A stretch of DNA of 13,430 nucleotides from an uncultured Collinsella sp. (GCA_902478935.1 CABSMV010000052.1:1-13430); one strand, 5' to 3'; counted from the first letter of the stretch, positions 5,850 through 12,654 are shown. Made by a program: numbers and translations. The notes: generated by a model not told the origin, from the letters alone.

Positions 5850-7070
5850 CTAGTTCTCGTCCTCAAACATACCACCTGCAACAACTTCGTACATATGCTC
5901 GAGCTCCAGGCGGTCCATTAAAAGAGGAACGGGGTACAGGGGATTGGCCTCGGCATCGGCATGCGCCGCCATCTCGGGAATGTCGGAGCGGCGAATACCC
6001 GAGACATATTTGGGGATTCCCAGGGCCTCGTTCATGCGGTCGACCCAATCGATAAAGGCCTCGGCCGCAAGACTGTCCTGTGCGGTAGCCGGCGCAATGC
6101 CCGCCATGCGAGCAAGATCGGCAAGCTTGGGGGCGGCGGCGTCACCATAAGCGCGAAGCATGTGCGGCAGGATGATCGCGTTGGCCAAACCGTGCGGAAT
6201 TCCGTATCGGCCGCCCAGACTGTGCGCGATGGCATGCACATATCCAACATAGGAGCGAGTAAACGCAACGCCCGCCTTATACGCCGCCGAAAGCATATTG
6301 CGGCGCGCACGCATGTCGTCGCCATGCTCATAGGCCTCGAGCAAATTGTCGCGGATGAGCTGGACCGCCTGACGCGCCATCTTGCGCGTGTAGGGCGTGG
6401 TGCTACGGCCGATAAAGGCCTCGACAGCATGCGTCAGGGCATCCATACCCGTCTGCCCCGTAATGGAGGCAGGCAACCCGCGCGTAAACTCGGGGTCGTG
6501 GACTGCAAAACGCGGGATGAGCACAAAGTCGTTAATGGGGTATTTATAGTGCGTCTCATCATCGGTGATAACCGCCGCGAGCGTGACTTCACTTCCCGTA
6601 CCGGCAGTAGTGGGAACCGCAATAAGCAGCGGCAGGAGACGATGAACGCGCAACAGGCCGCGCATCTTGTTGATGGGCTTGTTTGGCTGCGCGATACGTG
6701 CTCCCACGCCCTTGGCACAGTCCATGGCCGAGCCACCGCCAAAGCCGATAATGGCCTGGCAGGCGCGCTCTCGATACAGGGACGCCGCTTCTTCCACGTT
6801 TGAGACCGTGGGGTTCGCACGCGTTTCGGCATAGACCGCAACGCCAATTCCCTTGGACGCGAGCGCTGTCTCGAGCGGTGCCGTGAGCCCCAGACGGGCA
6901 ATGCCGGGATCCGTCACGATAAGAACCCGCTGTATCGAACGCTTTTGAAGCACTGTGGGCACATCCTCAGCGTGTTCTAGAATGCGTGGCTCGGTATAGG
7001 GCAGCACCGGCAATGCGATGCGAAAAACCGTTTGATACGTTCGGCACCAGGCGCGGCGGGCTAGATGCAT
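5850..7070 (-). CDS. Iron-containing alcohol dehydrogenase
   Basis: 406 residues using the ATG at 7068-7070, which has AAGGAG (7079-7084) eight bases upstream. An in-frame extension 27 codons longer exists but lacks a ribosome site and runs through the operator-like region, so I prefer the shorter form. The Fe-ADH fold is clear: FGGGSAMDCAKG (110-121) binds NAD(P), followed by PTTAGTGSEVT (153-163). The metal ligands D210 and H214 are in GMDALTHAVE, and H279 and H293 in YVHAIAHSLGGRYGIPHG. It interconverts alcohols and aldehydes with NAD(H) or NADP(H); the precise substrate is unknown. The downstream ALDH nine bases away implies consecutive alcohol-aldehyde-acid steps. A Rex-like palindrome just upstream suggests redox control. 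Confidence 0.92.
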   Translation of the reverse strand: MHLARRAWCRTYQTVFRIALPVLPYTEPRILEHAEDVPTVLQKRSIQRVLIVTDPGIARLGLTAPLETALASKGIGVAVYAETRANPTVSNVEEAASLYRERACQAIIGFGGGSAMDCAKGVGARIAQPNKPINKMRGLLRVHRLLPLLIAVPTTAGTGSEVTLAAVITDDETHYKYPINDFVLIPRFAVHDPEFTRGLPASITGQTGMDALTHAVEAFIGRSTTPYTRKMARQAVQLIRDNLLEAYEHGDDMRARRNMLSAAYKAGVAFTRSYVGYVHAIAHSLGGRYGIPHGLANAIILPHMLRAYGDAAAPKLADLARMAGIAPATAQDSLAAEAFIDWVDRMNEALGIPKYVSGIRRSDIPEMAAHADAEANPLYPVPLLMDRLELEHMYEVVAGGMFEDEN

Positions 7071-7087
7071 AAAGGAAGCTCCTTCAT

Positions 7088-7105
7088 TTGTTGATAGGTC
7101 AACAT
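7088..7105. promoter_or_regulatory. Rex-like palindromic operator upstream of the ADH/ALDH operon
   Basis: TGTTGA-TAGG-TCAACA (7089-7104) is a perfect 6-bp inverted repeat with a four-base centre. Extended to 18 bases (7088-7105) it agrees with the Rex consensus TTGTTAANNNNTTAACAA at 11 of 14 defined positions. It lies between a possible -10 box and the ribosome site of the Fe-ADH gene. The half site TCAACA recurs at 7163-7168. Rex commonly represses fermentative alcohol dehydrogenases in Gram-positive bacteria; the assignment here is inference. Confidence 0.5.
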
Positions 7106-7116
7106 TTGCTCGCCCG

Positions 7117-7122
7117 ATTGTA
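7117..7122 (-). promoter_or_regulatory. Possible -10 box of the ADH/ALDH operon
   Basis: TACAAT on the minus strand matches five of six positions of the sigma-70 -10 consensus. It would place the transcription start near 7110, directly next to the palindrome at 7088-7105, as expected for a repressor site. No convincing -35 is present 16-18 bases upstream, so confidence is low. Confidence 0.3.
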
Positions 7123-7214
7123 CTCAGCAGAGATCGCAGACGGCCTACCAATCGTTAATCAATCAACATCTTCATATCTCAAAATTGTTTTATTAAAAAT
7201 CATTCCTAATAGGC

Positions 7215-7242
7215 TTCACATTTGGTTGCATTTATGGATAAT
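7215..7242 (+). promoter_or_regulatory. Probable promoter of the rubrerythrin gene
   Basis: TTCACA (7215-7220), a 16-base spacer and GATAAT (7237-7242) lie in the AT-rich part of the divergent intergenic region. An alternative is TTGTTT (7185-7190) with TAATAG (7207-7212). Either gives a leader of roughly 75-110 bases that contains a hairpin at 7261-7291. Confidence 0.45.
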
Positions 7243-7260
7243 AGAACTCGTCAAGACGCA

Positions 7261-7291
7261 CGTCCGGAGAGGGCCCTTACGGGACCGGACG
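7261..7291 (+). promoter_or_regulatory. Leader hairpin upstream of rubrerythrin
   Basis: Arms CGTCCGG (7261-7267) and CCGGACG (7285-7291) pair perfectly around a 17-base interior, which itself contains CCC...GGG. It lies in the presumed 5' untranslated leader. Closer to the start, CGATC-GAAAG-GATCG forms a small stem whose loop overlaps the AAGGA ribosome site. Together these could tune translation or mRNA stability; no known riboswitch class is recognised. Confidence 0.4.
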
Positions 7292-7326
7292 AGCGCGCAA
7301 TCGCCATCGATCGAAAGGATCGAATC

Positions 7327-7887
7327 ATGAAGTTTGTTTGCCCCGTTTGCGGTTATGTGGAAGAGTTCGACGGCGACCAGCTGCCCGAGGATTTTAAGTG
7401 CCCCCAGTGCGGCGTTCCCGGTTCTCGTTTCCTGAAGCAGGAGGAGGGCCAGCTCGAGTGGGCTGCCGAGCACGTCGTGGGCGTCGCCAAGATGGAGGGC
7501 GTCTCCGAGGACATCGTTGCCGACCTGCGCGCCAACTTTGAGGGCGAGTGCTCCGAGGTCGGTATGTACCTGGCCATGGCTCGCGTCGCTCATCGCGAGG
7601 GTTACCCCGAGATCGGCCTGTACTGGGAGAAGGCTGCCCACGAGGAGGCCGAGCACGCCGCTAAGTTCGCCGAGCTCCTGGGCGAGGTCGTGACCGACTC
7701 CACCAAGAAGAACCTCGAGATGCGCGTTGAGGCCGAGAACGGCGCCACCGCCGGCAAGACTGATCTTGCCAAGCGCGCCAAGGCCGCTGGTCTCGATGCC
7801 ATCCACGACACCGTGCACGAGATGGCTCGCGACGAGGCCCGCCACGGCAAGGCTTTCGCCGGCCTGCTCAAGCGCTACTTTGGCTAA
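7327..7887 (+). CDS. Reverse-domain rubrerythrin (rubredoxin-like N-terminus, diiron C-terminus)
   Basis: 186 residues. The start is ATG at 7327, with AAAGGA upstream; the reading frame stays open 35 codons further but without a ribosome site. An N-terminal rubredoxin-like knuckle (C5-x2-C8 and C25-x2-C28) precedes a four-helix ferritin-like domain. That domain carries E74, E107xxH110 (HEEAEH) and, in the last helix, E170xxH173 (RDEARHG) as diiron ligands. The rubredoxin-first order is that of reverse rubrerythrins, which reduce hydrogen peroxide in anaerobes using reducing power from NADH via partner proteins. The codon choice is strongly biased (CGC, AAG, GAG, GTC), suggesting high expression. 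It stands alone between its own promoter and a strong terminator, divergent from the ADH operon. Confidence 0.92.
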   Translation: MKFVCPVCGYVEEFDGDQLPEDFKCPQCGVPGSRFLKQEEGQLEWAAEHVVGVAKMEGVSEDIVADLRANFEGECSEVGMYLAMARVAHREGYPEIGLYWEKAAHEEAEHAAKFAELLGEVVTDSTKKNLEMRVEAENGATAGKTDLAKRAKAAGLDAIHDTVHEMARDEARHGKAFAGLLKRYFG

Positions 7888-7920
7888 GCCAGCCGCCTGA
7901 GAGACAATCTCTAGCTCGAT

Positions 7921-7951
7921 AAGGCCCGAACCGCACGGTTCGGGCCTTTTT
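7921..7951 (+). terminator. Rubrerythrin terminator
   Basis: A perfect 13-bp stem, AAGGCCCGAACCG (7921-7933) with its complement at 7936-7948, has a tight CA loop and ends in five T (7947-7951). It lies 33 bases after the stop at 7887: a canonical rho-independent terminator. Confidence 0.95.
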
Positions 7952-8019
7952 CGTGCCTCACGAACTTGTTAACTCCCTGAAATAGGACCGCCTTCGGCAT
8001 CGGTTTCTCGTCAAAAACT

Positions 8020-8138
8020 AAGTGAGTAGACTTTTTGGAACTTGCCGAGCACACCATCCATATTGCTTTATAAAGCCGCAGGTAAATGACTTGTTGCAAA
8101 ACGGCCTGGTCGCCAAAGTGCCAAAAGTCTACTCACTT
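8020..8138. mobile_element. 119-bp terminal-inverted-repeat element, copy 1
   Basis: The ends are inverted copies of each other: AAGTGAGTAGACTTT at 8020-8034 and its complement ending at 8138, with the match continuing one base out of phase (TTGG/CCAA). The interior encodes nothing conserved. A second copy in the same orientation is at 9439-9556, similar over its full length and closest in the half containing CCGCAGGTA. The terminus overlaps the 3' end of the DUF559-like gene and supplies its TAG stop. It is probably a MITE- or REP-like non-autonomous element; no transposase and no clear target duplication are visible. Confidence 0.75.
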
Positions 8139-9256
8139 AAAACCGCAGCCGTCCACGATCGAGTCTTTTTGTGCCTAACGGGCATCTTTCCGTCGATTAC
8201 TCCCAATTTTGTCCAGTCAACGAATAGTTCAGACCGGAGTAATGTCTCAGCCCTTTGCTCATCTGAGCTTTTATCACGATATTCAGCATCGAGCATCCTG
8301 CATACGGCCTTAACGATCGCGCGGAATCTATCCTCATCGGATATCTGTCTGTGTGTCAGGAGAAGTACATCGTAGCCCATGGCCTGAAGCGCCGTCATGC
8401 GGTCTGCGTCACGCAAGCCATCCCCTACTCGTCCGTGCGAGGCCTTTCCCTGACATTCAATGGCCACCTGTCGCCTGCCGTCCGGCGTAGAAAGTAGTAG
8501 GTCGATATATACACGGGACTTTCCCACAATCGCTCGAGCACTTGTGCTTAGCGCCACTTCGACATTGAGCTCTATACCGCAAAACCCTTCGCCTCCCAGG
8601 GCTCGCGGCAGCCCGAGCAACAAATGCGCCTCGACCTCAAAAGGCGACGCGGCACCCAATGGGACGAGTTGCGATACCGCCATAAATCTATTGCCGTAAC
8701 GCATCCCGCAAACATCTGAACAAAAACGGTCAAGGTCTCTGCCCAAAACCAAAGCGTCTCGACGCCATAAATTTGAAGTGGCGCCGTCCTCGGACGGGCA
8801 GCGCACCCAACCGAACGTTGTCGAAATCGCGCCCGAATCAATTGCACGTGAAAGCTCCGCCTCGAGTGCCGCCGGCAGAGCACACACCGCAAACAGGCCG
8901 CACATCTCCGCCAACACAAAAAGAAGCTGAAGATCCGTCAGATGCCGCGACATGATGAATGCCGTCAGTAGAGGAGACGTAATCAAAAATCCATGCTCCG
9001 TTTCCAGCACAGATTCCCTGGGGGGCTCACCAAGAAACAGCCGCTGTCTAATGCTGGCAGGACAAGTCCGTTTGTTTCTCGTCCGAACCAATGTATACAA
9101 CGGAAAGCCGAGCGCAACCGCAGCCGTCGGGTTACGGGCGAGGTCATATCGCTGCCGGTCTTCTTCCGGCCGTGGAAGCGGCGGACACAAAGCGCGGACC
9201 TGAGGAGGCAAACGCCAGTATCTAAAAGCCGATATGTCACAAAGTAAATCCTTCAT
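8129..9256 (-). CDS. Cys-rich DUF559/Vsr-like (PD-(D/E)xK-like) protein of unknown role
   Basis: 375 residues from ATG 9254-9256; a GTG two codons upstream is an alternative, and no clear ribosome site is present for either. The N-terminus (DLLCDISAFRYWRLPPQV) is followed by about 180 residues I do not recognise, with a hydrophobic helix near 108-135. The C-terminal third has the layout of DUF559/Vsr endonuclease-like domains seen in AbiEi-type proteins. Numbering from the GTG: helix SPFEVEAHLLLGLP (E209/E211), YIDLLL with D254, VAIECQG with E269, H276, a conserved-looking RDADRM, and GYDVLLLTHRQI. The usual catalytic Lys of ExK is Gln here, so activity is uncertain. There are eleven Cys including C181/C185. 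The stop TAG lies inside element copy 1. By eye it is richer in A/T and rare codons than its neighbours, suggesting acquisition. A defence or toxin-antitoxin role is a guess. Confidence 0.7.
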   Translation of the reverse strand: MKDLLCDISAFRYWRLPPQVRALCPPLPRPEEDRQRYDLARNPTAAVALGFPLYTLVRTRNKRTCPASIRQRLFLGEPPRESVLETEHGFLITSPLLTAFIMSRHLTDLQLLFVLAEMCGLFAVCALPAALEAELSRAIDSGAISTTFGWVRCPSEDGATSNLWRRDALVLGRDLDRFCSDVCGMRYGNRFMAVSQLVPLGAASPFEVEAHLLLGLPRALGGEGFCGIELNVEVALSTSARAIVGKSRVYIDLLLSTPDGRRQVAIECQGKASHGRVGDGLRDADRMTALQAMGYDVLLLTHRQISDEDRFRAIVKAVCRMLDAEYRDKSSDEQRAETLLRSELFVDWTKLGVIDGKMPVRHKKTRSWTAAVLSE

Positions 9257-9339
9257 AGGCACAGGAAAACACGAATTTCAACCCAGCCTGTCTCACATTG
9301 GGGCAAACGCACCAAAAATGGCACCGAACGGACTGTTAA

Positions 9340-9405
9340 GTTTTCAACAGCCCTCCCCAACTGGCCAAAAGCTTGCCAAAAGCTGGACGAAGCCCTGTTG
9401 AAAAC
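9340..9405. repeat. Inverted repeat GTTTTCAACAG ... CTGTTGAAAAC upstream of the DUF559-like gene
   Basis: Perfect 11-bp arms (9340-9350, 9395-9405) enclose 44 bases that include the direct repeat GCCAAAAGCT twice (9364-9373, 9375-9384). On the + strand it is followed by CCCCATTTTTTCTT. It lies between element copy 2 and the start of the DUF559-like gene, 84-149 bases upstream of its ATG. It may be a terminator, a leader structure or another palindromic element. Confidence 0.6.
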
Positions 9406-9438
9406 CCCATTTTTTCTTATGCAGAAACTTTGCGCGGC

Positions 9439-9556
9439 AAGTGAGTAGGCTTTTTTAACATCCCGAGCAGGCCGGTCATCCTGCTTTTCAAAACCGCAGG
9501 TAGATAGCTTGTTACAAAACTGCCTGGTCTCCAAAGTTCCAAAGGTCTACTCACTT
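9439..9556. mobile_element. 118-bp terminal-inverted-repeat element, copy 2
   Basis: This is the second copy of the element at 8020-8138, in the same orientation. The ends are AAGTGAGTAGGC (from 9439) and GTCTACTCACTT (to 9556). The conserved interior includes CCGAGCA, CCGCAGGTA, CTTGTT, CAAAAC, GCCTGGTC and CCAAAGT. It directly follows pdxR: the pdxR stop TAG is the terminus of the element. With copy 1 it brackets the DUF559-like gene as a direct-repeat-flanked cassette of about 1.4 kb. Confidence 0.75.
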
Positions 9557-10986
9557 AGGTTGCAGAGTGCTCCCATTAGCTGCAATTCCAAGGTATTAAG
9601 CACTTTTGGACTCAAATCGTCATACTGAACAAGAATTTGACTTGAGTTTTCAGGGACAGATGCGCCATCGGCACACCAATAGCAGTCACTGACATCGACG
9701 AACGGGATACCCGAGCGCGTGAGGGCCCGCACAAAAGAGCTTCCACCCGCTCCGCGCTCTGCAGCCACGGTGCAGTAAAGGCCCGCGTCTGCATGCTCAA
9801 TCGAGACCTCCCCTGCCGGGAACGCTTTCCGTACAAGCGCCGCCAGGCCATCGCGCGCCTCGCGAGCGCGCACGCGCACGCGGTTCACATGTCGCTCGTA
9901 ATCACCCGATTCCAGCAAACGAGCCAAAGCGACCTGGTCAACAGAGCTCACCGATGAGGCGTAAAAACCAAGGTTGTGCCTAAACCGCTCCATCAGCTCA
10001 TCGGGCAACACCATGTACGCTAGACGCAACGCCGATGAAAGGCTCTTCGAAAATGTGTTGGTATAGATAACCGACTGGGCGGCGTCGATTGACGCGAGCG
10101 CGGGAATCGGCTTGCCGGCAAGGCGAAACTCACAATCGAAGTCGTCTTCGATGAGATACCGGCCCGGCTGCTCGGCTGCCCAGCTGAGCAGCGCGTAGCG
10201 ACGCGCAATGCTCGTCACAAGGCCGGTCGGATACTGATGGGACGGCATCAGGTGAAGGACATCGGTCCCGCTTTTCTGCAGAGTGCTCAAGTCCACGCCC
10301 TCATCATCCAACGGGATATGTCGAACTTTGCAGCCCATAGCCTGATAGATGCGCGTCAGGCGCAAATAGCCCGGGTCCTCAACGGCATACACCCTGTCGG
10401 CTCCAAGCAGCTGAACCAACATGGTATCGAGCAGCTGGGCGCCCGCACCGATAACAATGTTGTTGGGGTCGACATTCATACCCCTTGTCCCGCGCAGGTG
10501 GTGAGCGATTGCGCGTCGTAGCCGAGCGGTGCCCTGTGCCGGTGCGGGTGAGAAGATTTCGCGCTCATCTTCGGATGCCAGCGTCGCCCGCAGTGCGCTT
10601 TGCCAAAGCCGCGCCGCCTCCAAAGCGGAAGGAGAAAGTGCATCGAATCGCTCGACCTGTCCGTTGACATCATGCGCGCTGGGGCCCACAGAGACGGCAT
10701 CTCGGTCGATGTTCCCCGTAGCCAAAGGCAAAACCGGTGCATCCGGAAGCTCACAAGCGTAGTAGCCACGACGCGGCTTTGAGCAAATATAGCCCTCGGC
10801 AAGTAACTGGCTATATGCATTCTCGATGGTAATGACACTGATTCCCAGATGACTGGCAAAGGCGCGCTTAGACGGCAAATGCTCCCCCGCCGCAATGCGT
10901 CCAGCAACGATATCATCTCGAATTTGCTGGTAAACATACTCATAGAGCGATGCTCCGCCGCGTTTTTCCAAATTGTAGTCAAGCAT
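9547..10986 (-). CDS. pdxR: MocR-family (GntR-aminotransferase) regulator, PdxR-like
   Basis: 479 residues from ATG 10984-10986, with AGGTGA seven bases upstream. A TTG 11 codons earlier is an alternative without a ribosome site. An N-terminal GntR-type winged helix (SLYEYVYQQIRDDIVAGRI..LPSKRAFASHLGIS..TIENAYSQLLAEGY) is joined to a class-I aminotransferase-fold domain. That domain has HQYPTG, IEDDFDCEF (PLP N1 Asp) and NTFSKSLSSALRLAY, in which Lys314 should form the PLP Schiff base. MocR proteins sense PLP with this domain. Divergence from pdxS-pdxT identifies it as the PLP-responsive regulator of B6 synthesis, probably activating pdxST and repressing itself. The final residues LSE and the stop codon lie within the adjoining repeat element, so the natural C-terminus may have been altered. 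Confidence 0.9.
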   Translation of the reverse strand: MLDYNLEKRGGASLYEYVYQQIRDDIVAGRIAAGEHLPSKRAFASHLGISVITIENAYSQLLAEGYICSKPRRGYYACELPDAPVLPLATGNIDRDAVSVGPSAHDVNGQVERFDALSPSALEAARLWQSALRATLASEDEREIFSPAPAQGTARLRRAIAHHLRGTRGMNVDPNNIVIGAGAQLLDTMLVQLLGADRVYAVEDPGYLRLTRIYQAMGCKVRHIPLDDEGVDLSTLQKSGTDVLHLMPSHQYPTGLVTSIARRYALLSWAAEQPGRYLIEDDFDCEFRLAGKPIPALASIDAAQSVIYTNTFSKSLSSALRLAYMVLPDELMERFRHNLGFYASSVSSVDQVALARLLESGDYERHVNRVRVRAREARDGLAALVRKAFPAGEVSIEHADAGLYCTVAAERGAGGSSFVRALTRSGIPFVDVSDCYWCADGASVPENSSQILVQYDDLSPKVLNTLELQLMGALCNLSE

Positions 10987-10997
10987 GAGCCTATCAC

Positions 10998-11045
10998 CTG
11001 ACCTTATTAAGTCATTCAATCTGGTATTAGTCTGACCTTGTCATT
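10998..11045. promoter_or_regulatory. Direct-repeat operator-like motifs in the pdxR-pdxS intergenic region
   Basis: CTGACCTT occurs at 10998-11005 and again at 11032-11039, 34 bases apart. Each is followed by GTCATT, five bases later in the first copy and immediately in the second. MocR-type PdxR proteins are known to bind direct repeats between divergent pdxR and pdxS. The second copy abuts the likely pdxS -35, and the first covers the pdxR translation-initiation region. Inference from position and repetition. Confidence 0.55.
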
Positions 11046-11066
11046 ATCTCGAAATCTGAGTATTTC
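11038..11066 (+). promoter_or_regulatory. Probable pdxST promoter
   Basis: TTGTCA (11038-11043), a 17-base spacer and TATTTC (11061-11066). The -35 is strong and the -10 weak, as expected for an activator-dependent promoter. An 18-bp palindrome CGAAAT-n6-ATTTCG (11050-11067) spans the spacer and -10. The leader to the pdxS start is about 60 bases. Confidence 0.45.
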
Positions 11067-11131
11067 GCCATACCCAGCTCCCCGATAGGATGTTCCGTCA
11101 AGCAATGCACATGCCAACCAAGGGAGCAACC

Positions 11132-12022
11132 ATGGCAGAACAGACCAGCAAGGCCGATCGCGTCAAACTCAATCGCGAGCTCGCGCAGATGCTCAAGGGC
11201 GGCGTCATCATGGACGTCACCACGCCCGAGCAGGCACGCATCGCCGAGGAGGCGGGCGCCTGCGCCGTCATGGCACTCGAGCGCATCCCGGCCGACATCC
11301 GTGCCGCAGGCGGCGTCTCGCGCATGAGCGACCCCAAGATGATCAAGGGCATCCAAGAGGCCGTCTCCATCCCCGTCATGGCCAAGTGCCGCATCGGTCA
11401 CATCGTCGAGGCGCAGGTCCTTCAGGCCATCGATATCGACTACATCGATGAGTCCGAGGTTCTCTCCCCCGCCGACGATGTCTACCACATCGACAAAACC
11501 CAGTTTGACGTCCCGTTTGTCTGCGGTGCCCGCGACCTGGGCGAGGCGCTGCGCCGTGTTGCCGAGGGCGCCACGATGATTCGTACCAAGGGCGAGCCGG
11601 GCACGGGCGACGTCGTCCAGGCTGTGCGCCACATGCGCAAGATCCAAAAGCAGATCCGCGACGTTGTTGCCCTGCGTGACGACGAGCTCTTTGAGGCTGC
11701 CAAGCAGCTGCAGGTTCCGGTCGAGCTGGTGCGCGATGTCCACGCCACGGGCAAGCTTCCCGTCGTGAACTTTGCCGCCGGCGGCGTAGCAACCCCCGCC
11801 GACGCCGCGCTGATGATGCAGCTGGGTGCCGAAGGTGTCTTTGTGGGCTCGGGCATCTTTAAGAGCGGCGACCCGGCCAAGCGCGCCGCCGCCATCGTCA
11901 AGGCCGTGGCAAACTTCACCGATGCCAAGCTCATCGCCGAGCTTTCGGAGGACCTGGGCGAGGCCATGGTCGGCATCAACGCCGACGAGATTGAAATCAT
12001 CATGGAGGAGCGCGGACGTTAG
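11132..12022 (+). CDS. pdxS: Pyridoxal 5'-phosphate synthase subunit PdxS
   Basis: 296 residues, the normal family length. The start ATG 11132 has AGGGAG (11121-11126) upstream; the frame is open 14 codons earlier without support. PdxS is a (beta/alpha)8 barrel forming a dodecamer. It condenses ribose 5-phosphate, glyceraldehyde 3-phosphate and ammonia from PdxT into PLP. Visible signatures are MDVT (D28), the first active-site lysine K85 in PVMAKCRIGH, DYIDESEVL, the second lysine K153 in MIRTKGEPGTGD, and phosphate-binding GSGIFKS near 239-245. It forms an operon with pdxT, 20 bases downstream, divergent from the PdxR regulator. This is the deoxyxylulose 5-phosphate-independent B6 route. 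Identification is secure. Confidence 0.98.
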   Translation: MAEQTSKADRVKLNRELAQMLKGGVIMDVTTPEQARIAEEAGACAVMALERIPADIRAAGGVSRMSDPKMIKGIQEAVSIPVMAKCRIGHIVEAQVLQAIDIDYIDESEVLSPADDVYHIDKTQFDVPFVCGARDLGEALRRVAEGATMIRTKGEPGTGDVVQAVRHMRKIQKQIRDVVALRDDELFEAAKQLQVPVELVRDVHATGKLPVVNFAAGGVATPADAALMMQLGAEGVFVGSGIFKSGDPAKRAAAIVKAVANFTDAKLIAELSEDLGEAMVGINADEIEIIMEERGR

Positions 12023-12042
12023 TCCAGCAGAAAGGATCGCGC

Positions 12043-12630
12043 ATGAGCGATTACGCAGACCAGACGGTCGCCGTGCTGGCGGTCCAAGGTGCTTTTGCCG
12101 AGCACGAGGCGAGGCTGTCCGAGCTGGGCGCACACTGTATTGAGCTGAGGCAGGCGGCCGATTTGCAGCAGGACTTTGACCGTCTAGTACTTCCCGGCGG
12201 CGAGTCTACCGTTCAAGGGAAGCTGCTTGATGAGTTGGGCATGCTCGAGGAGCTTCGTGCCCGTATCGCTGAAGGCATGCCCGTCCTGGGCACCTGCGCC
12301 GGCCTGATTCTGCTGGCTCACGACCTTGCCGCCCATGACGATAAGGGCACGCCCCGTTTGGCAACCATGGATGTGCTTGTCGAGCGCAATGCCTACGGCA
12401 GGCAGCTCGGCAGCTTTCGAACCAAGGGACAGGTAGCCGGCATCGACGGTGAAGTGCCGCTGACGTTTATCCGCGCGCCCCGCATCGTCGAGGTCCACGA
12501 CGATGCCAAGGCCTTAGCGAAAGTCGACGGGCGCATTGTCGCCGCCCGCCAGGGCAACCAGCTCGGCGTAACCTTCCACCCCGAACTCGACGACGACACC
12601 CGCCTCCATGAGCTCTTCCTCCAAATGTAG
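12043..12630 (+). CDS. pdxT: Pyridoxal 5'-phosphate synthase glutaminase subunit PdxT
   Basis: 195 residues, usual length. A class-I glutamine amidotransferase that hydrolyses glutamine and channels ammonia to PdxS. The catalytic triad is visible: C85 in VLGTCAGLIL, H179 and E181 in FHPEL. PGGEST (51-56) and RNAYGRQLGSF (115-125) are family hallmarks. The ATG at 12043 is preceded by AAAGGA, with a 20-base gap from pdxS, so the two are translated from one mRNA. The C-terminus ends ELFLQM, and a REP-like palindrome begins 24 bases later. No missing key residues. Confidence 0.98.
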   Translation: MSDYADQTVAVLAVQGAFAEHEARLSELGAHCIELRQAADLQQDFDRLVLPGGESTVQGKLLDELGMLEELRARIAEGMPVLGTCAGLILLAHDLAAHDDKGTPRLATMDVLVERNAYGRQLGSFRTKGQVAGIDGEVPLTFIRAPRIVEVHDDAKALAKVDGRIVAARQGNQLGVTFHPELDDDTRLHELFLQM

Positions 12631-12654
12631 ACATCGAAATCAGCAAACGAAACG

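Noticed and set aside
7071..7151. 27-codon N-terminal extension of the iron alcohol dehydrogenase
   Set aside because: It covers the palindromic operator and the -10-like box. ATG 7070 has AAGGAG at good spacing.
7222..7326. 35-codon N-terminal extension of rubrerythrin
   Set aside because: No ribosome site at 7222. It would place the promoter -10 and leader hairpin in coding sequence, while ATG 7327 has AAAGGA and begins the rubredoxin knuckle.
8022..8375. Rightward ORF of 117 codons beginning in element copy 1
   Set aside because: It starts at the element terminus and runs antisense to the DUF559-like gene. The corresponding frame in copy 2 hits a stop after five codons, so it is not a conserved coding feature.
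9253..9534. Minus-strand 93-codon ORF across element copy 2
   Set aside because: It crosses the non-coding element and the inverted repeat, has no ribosome site, and the equivalent region of copy 1 shows no matching peptide.
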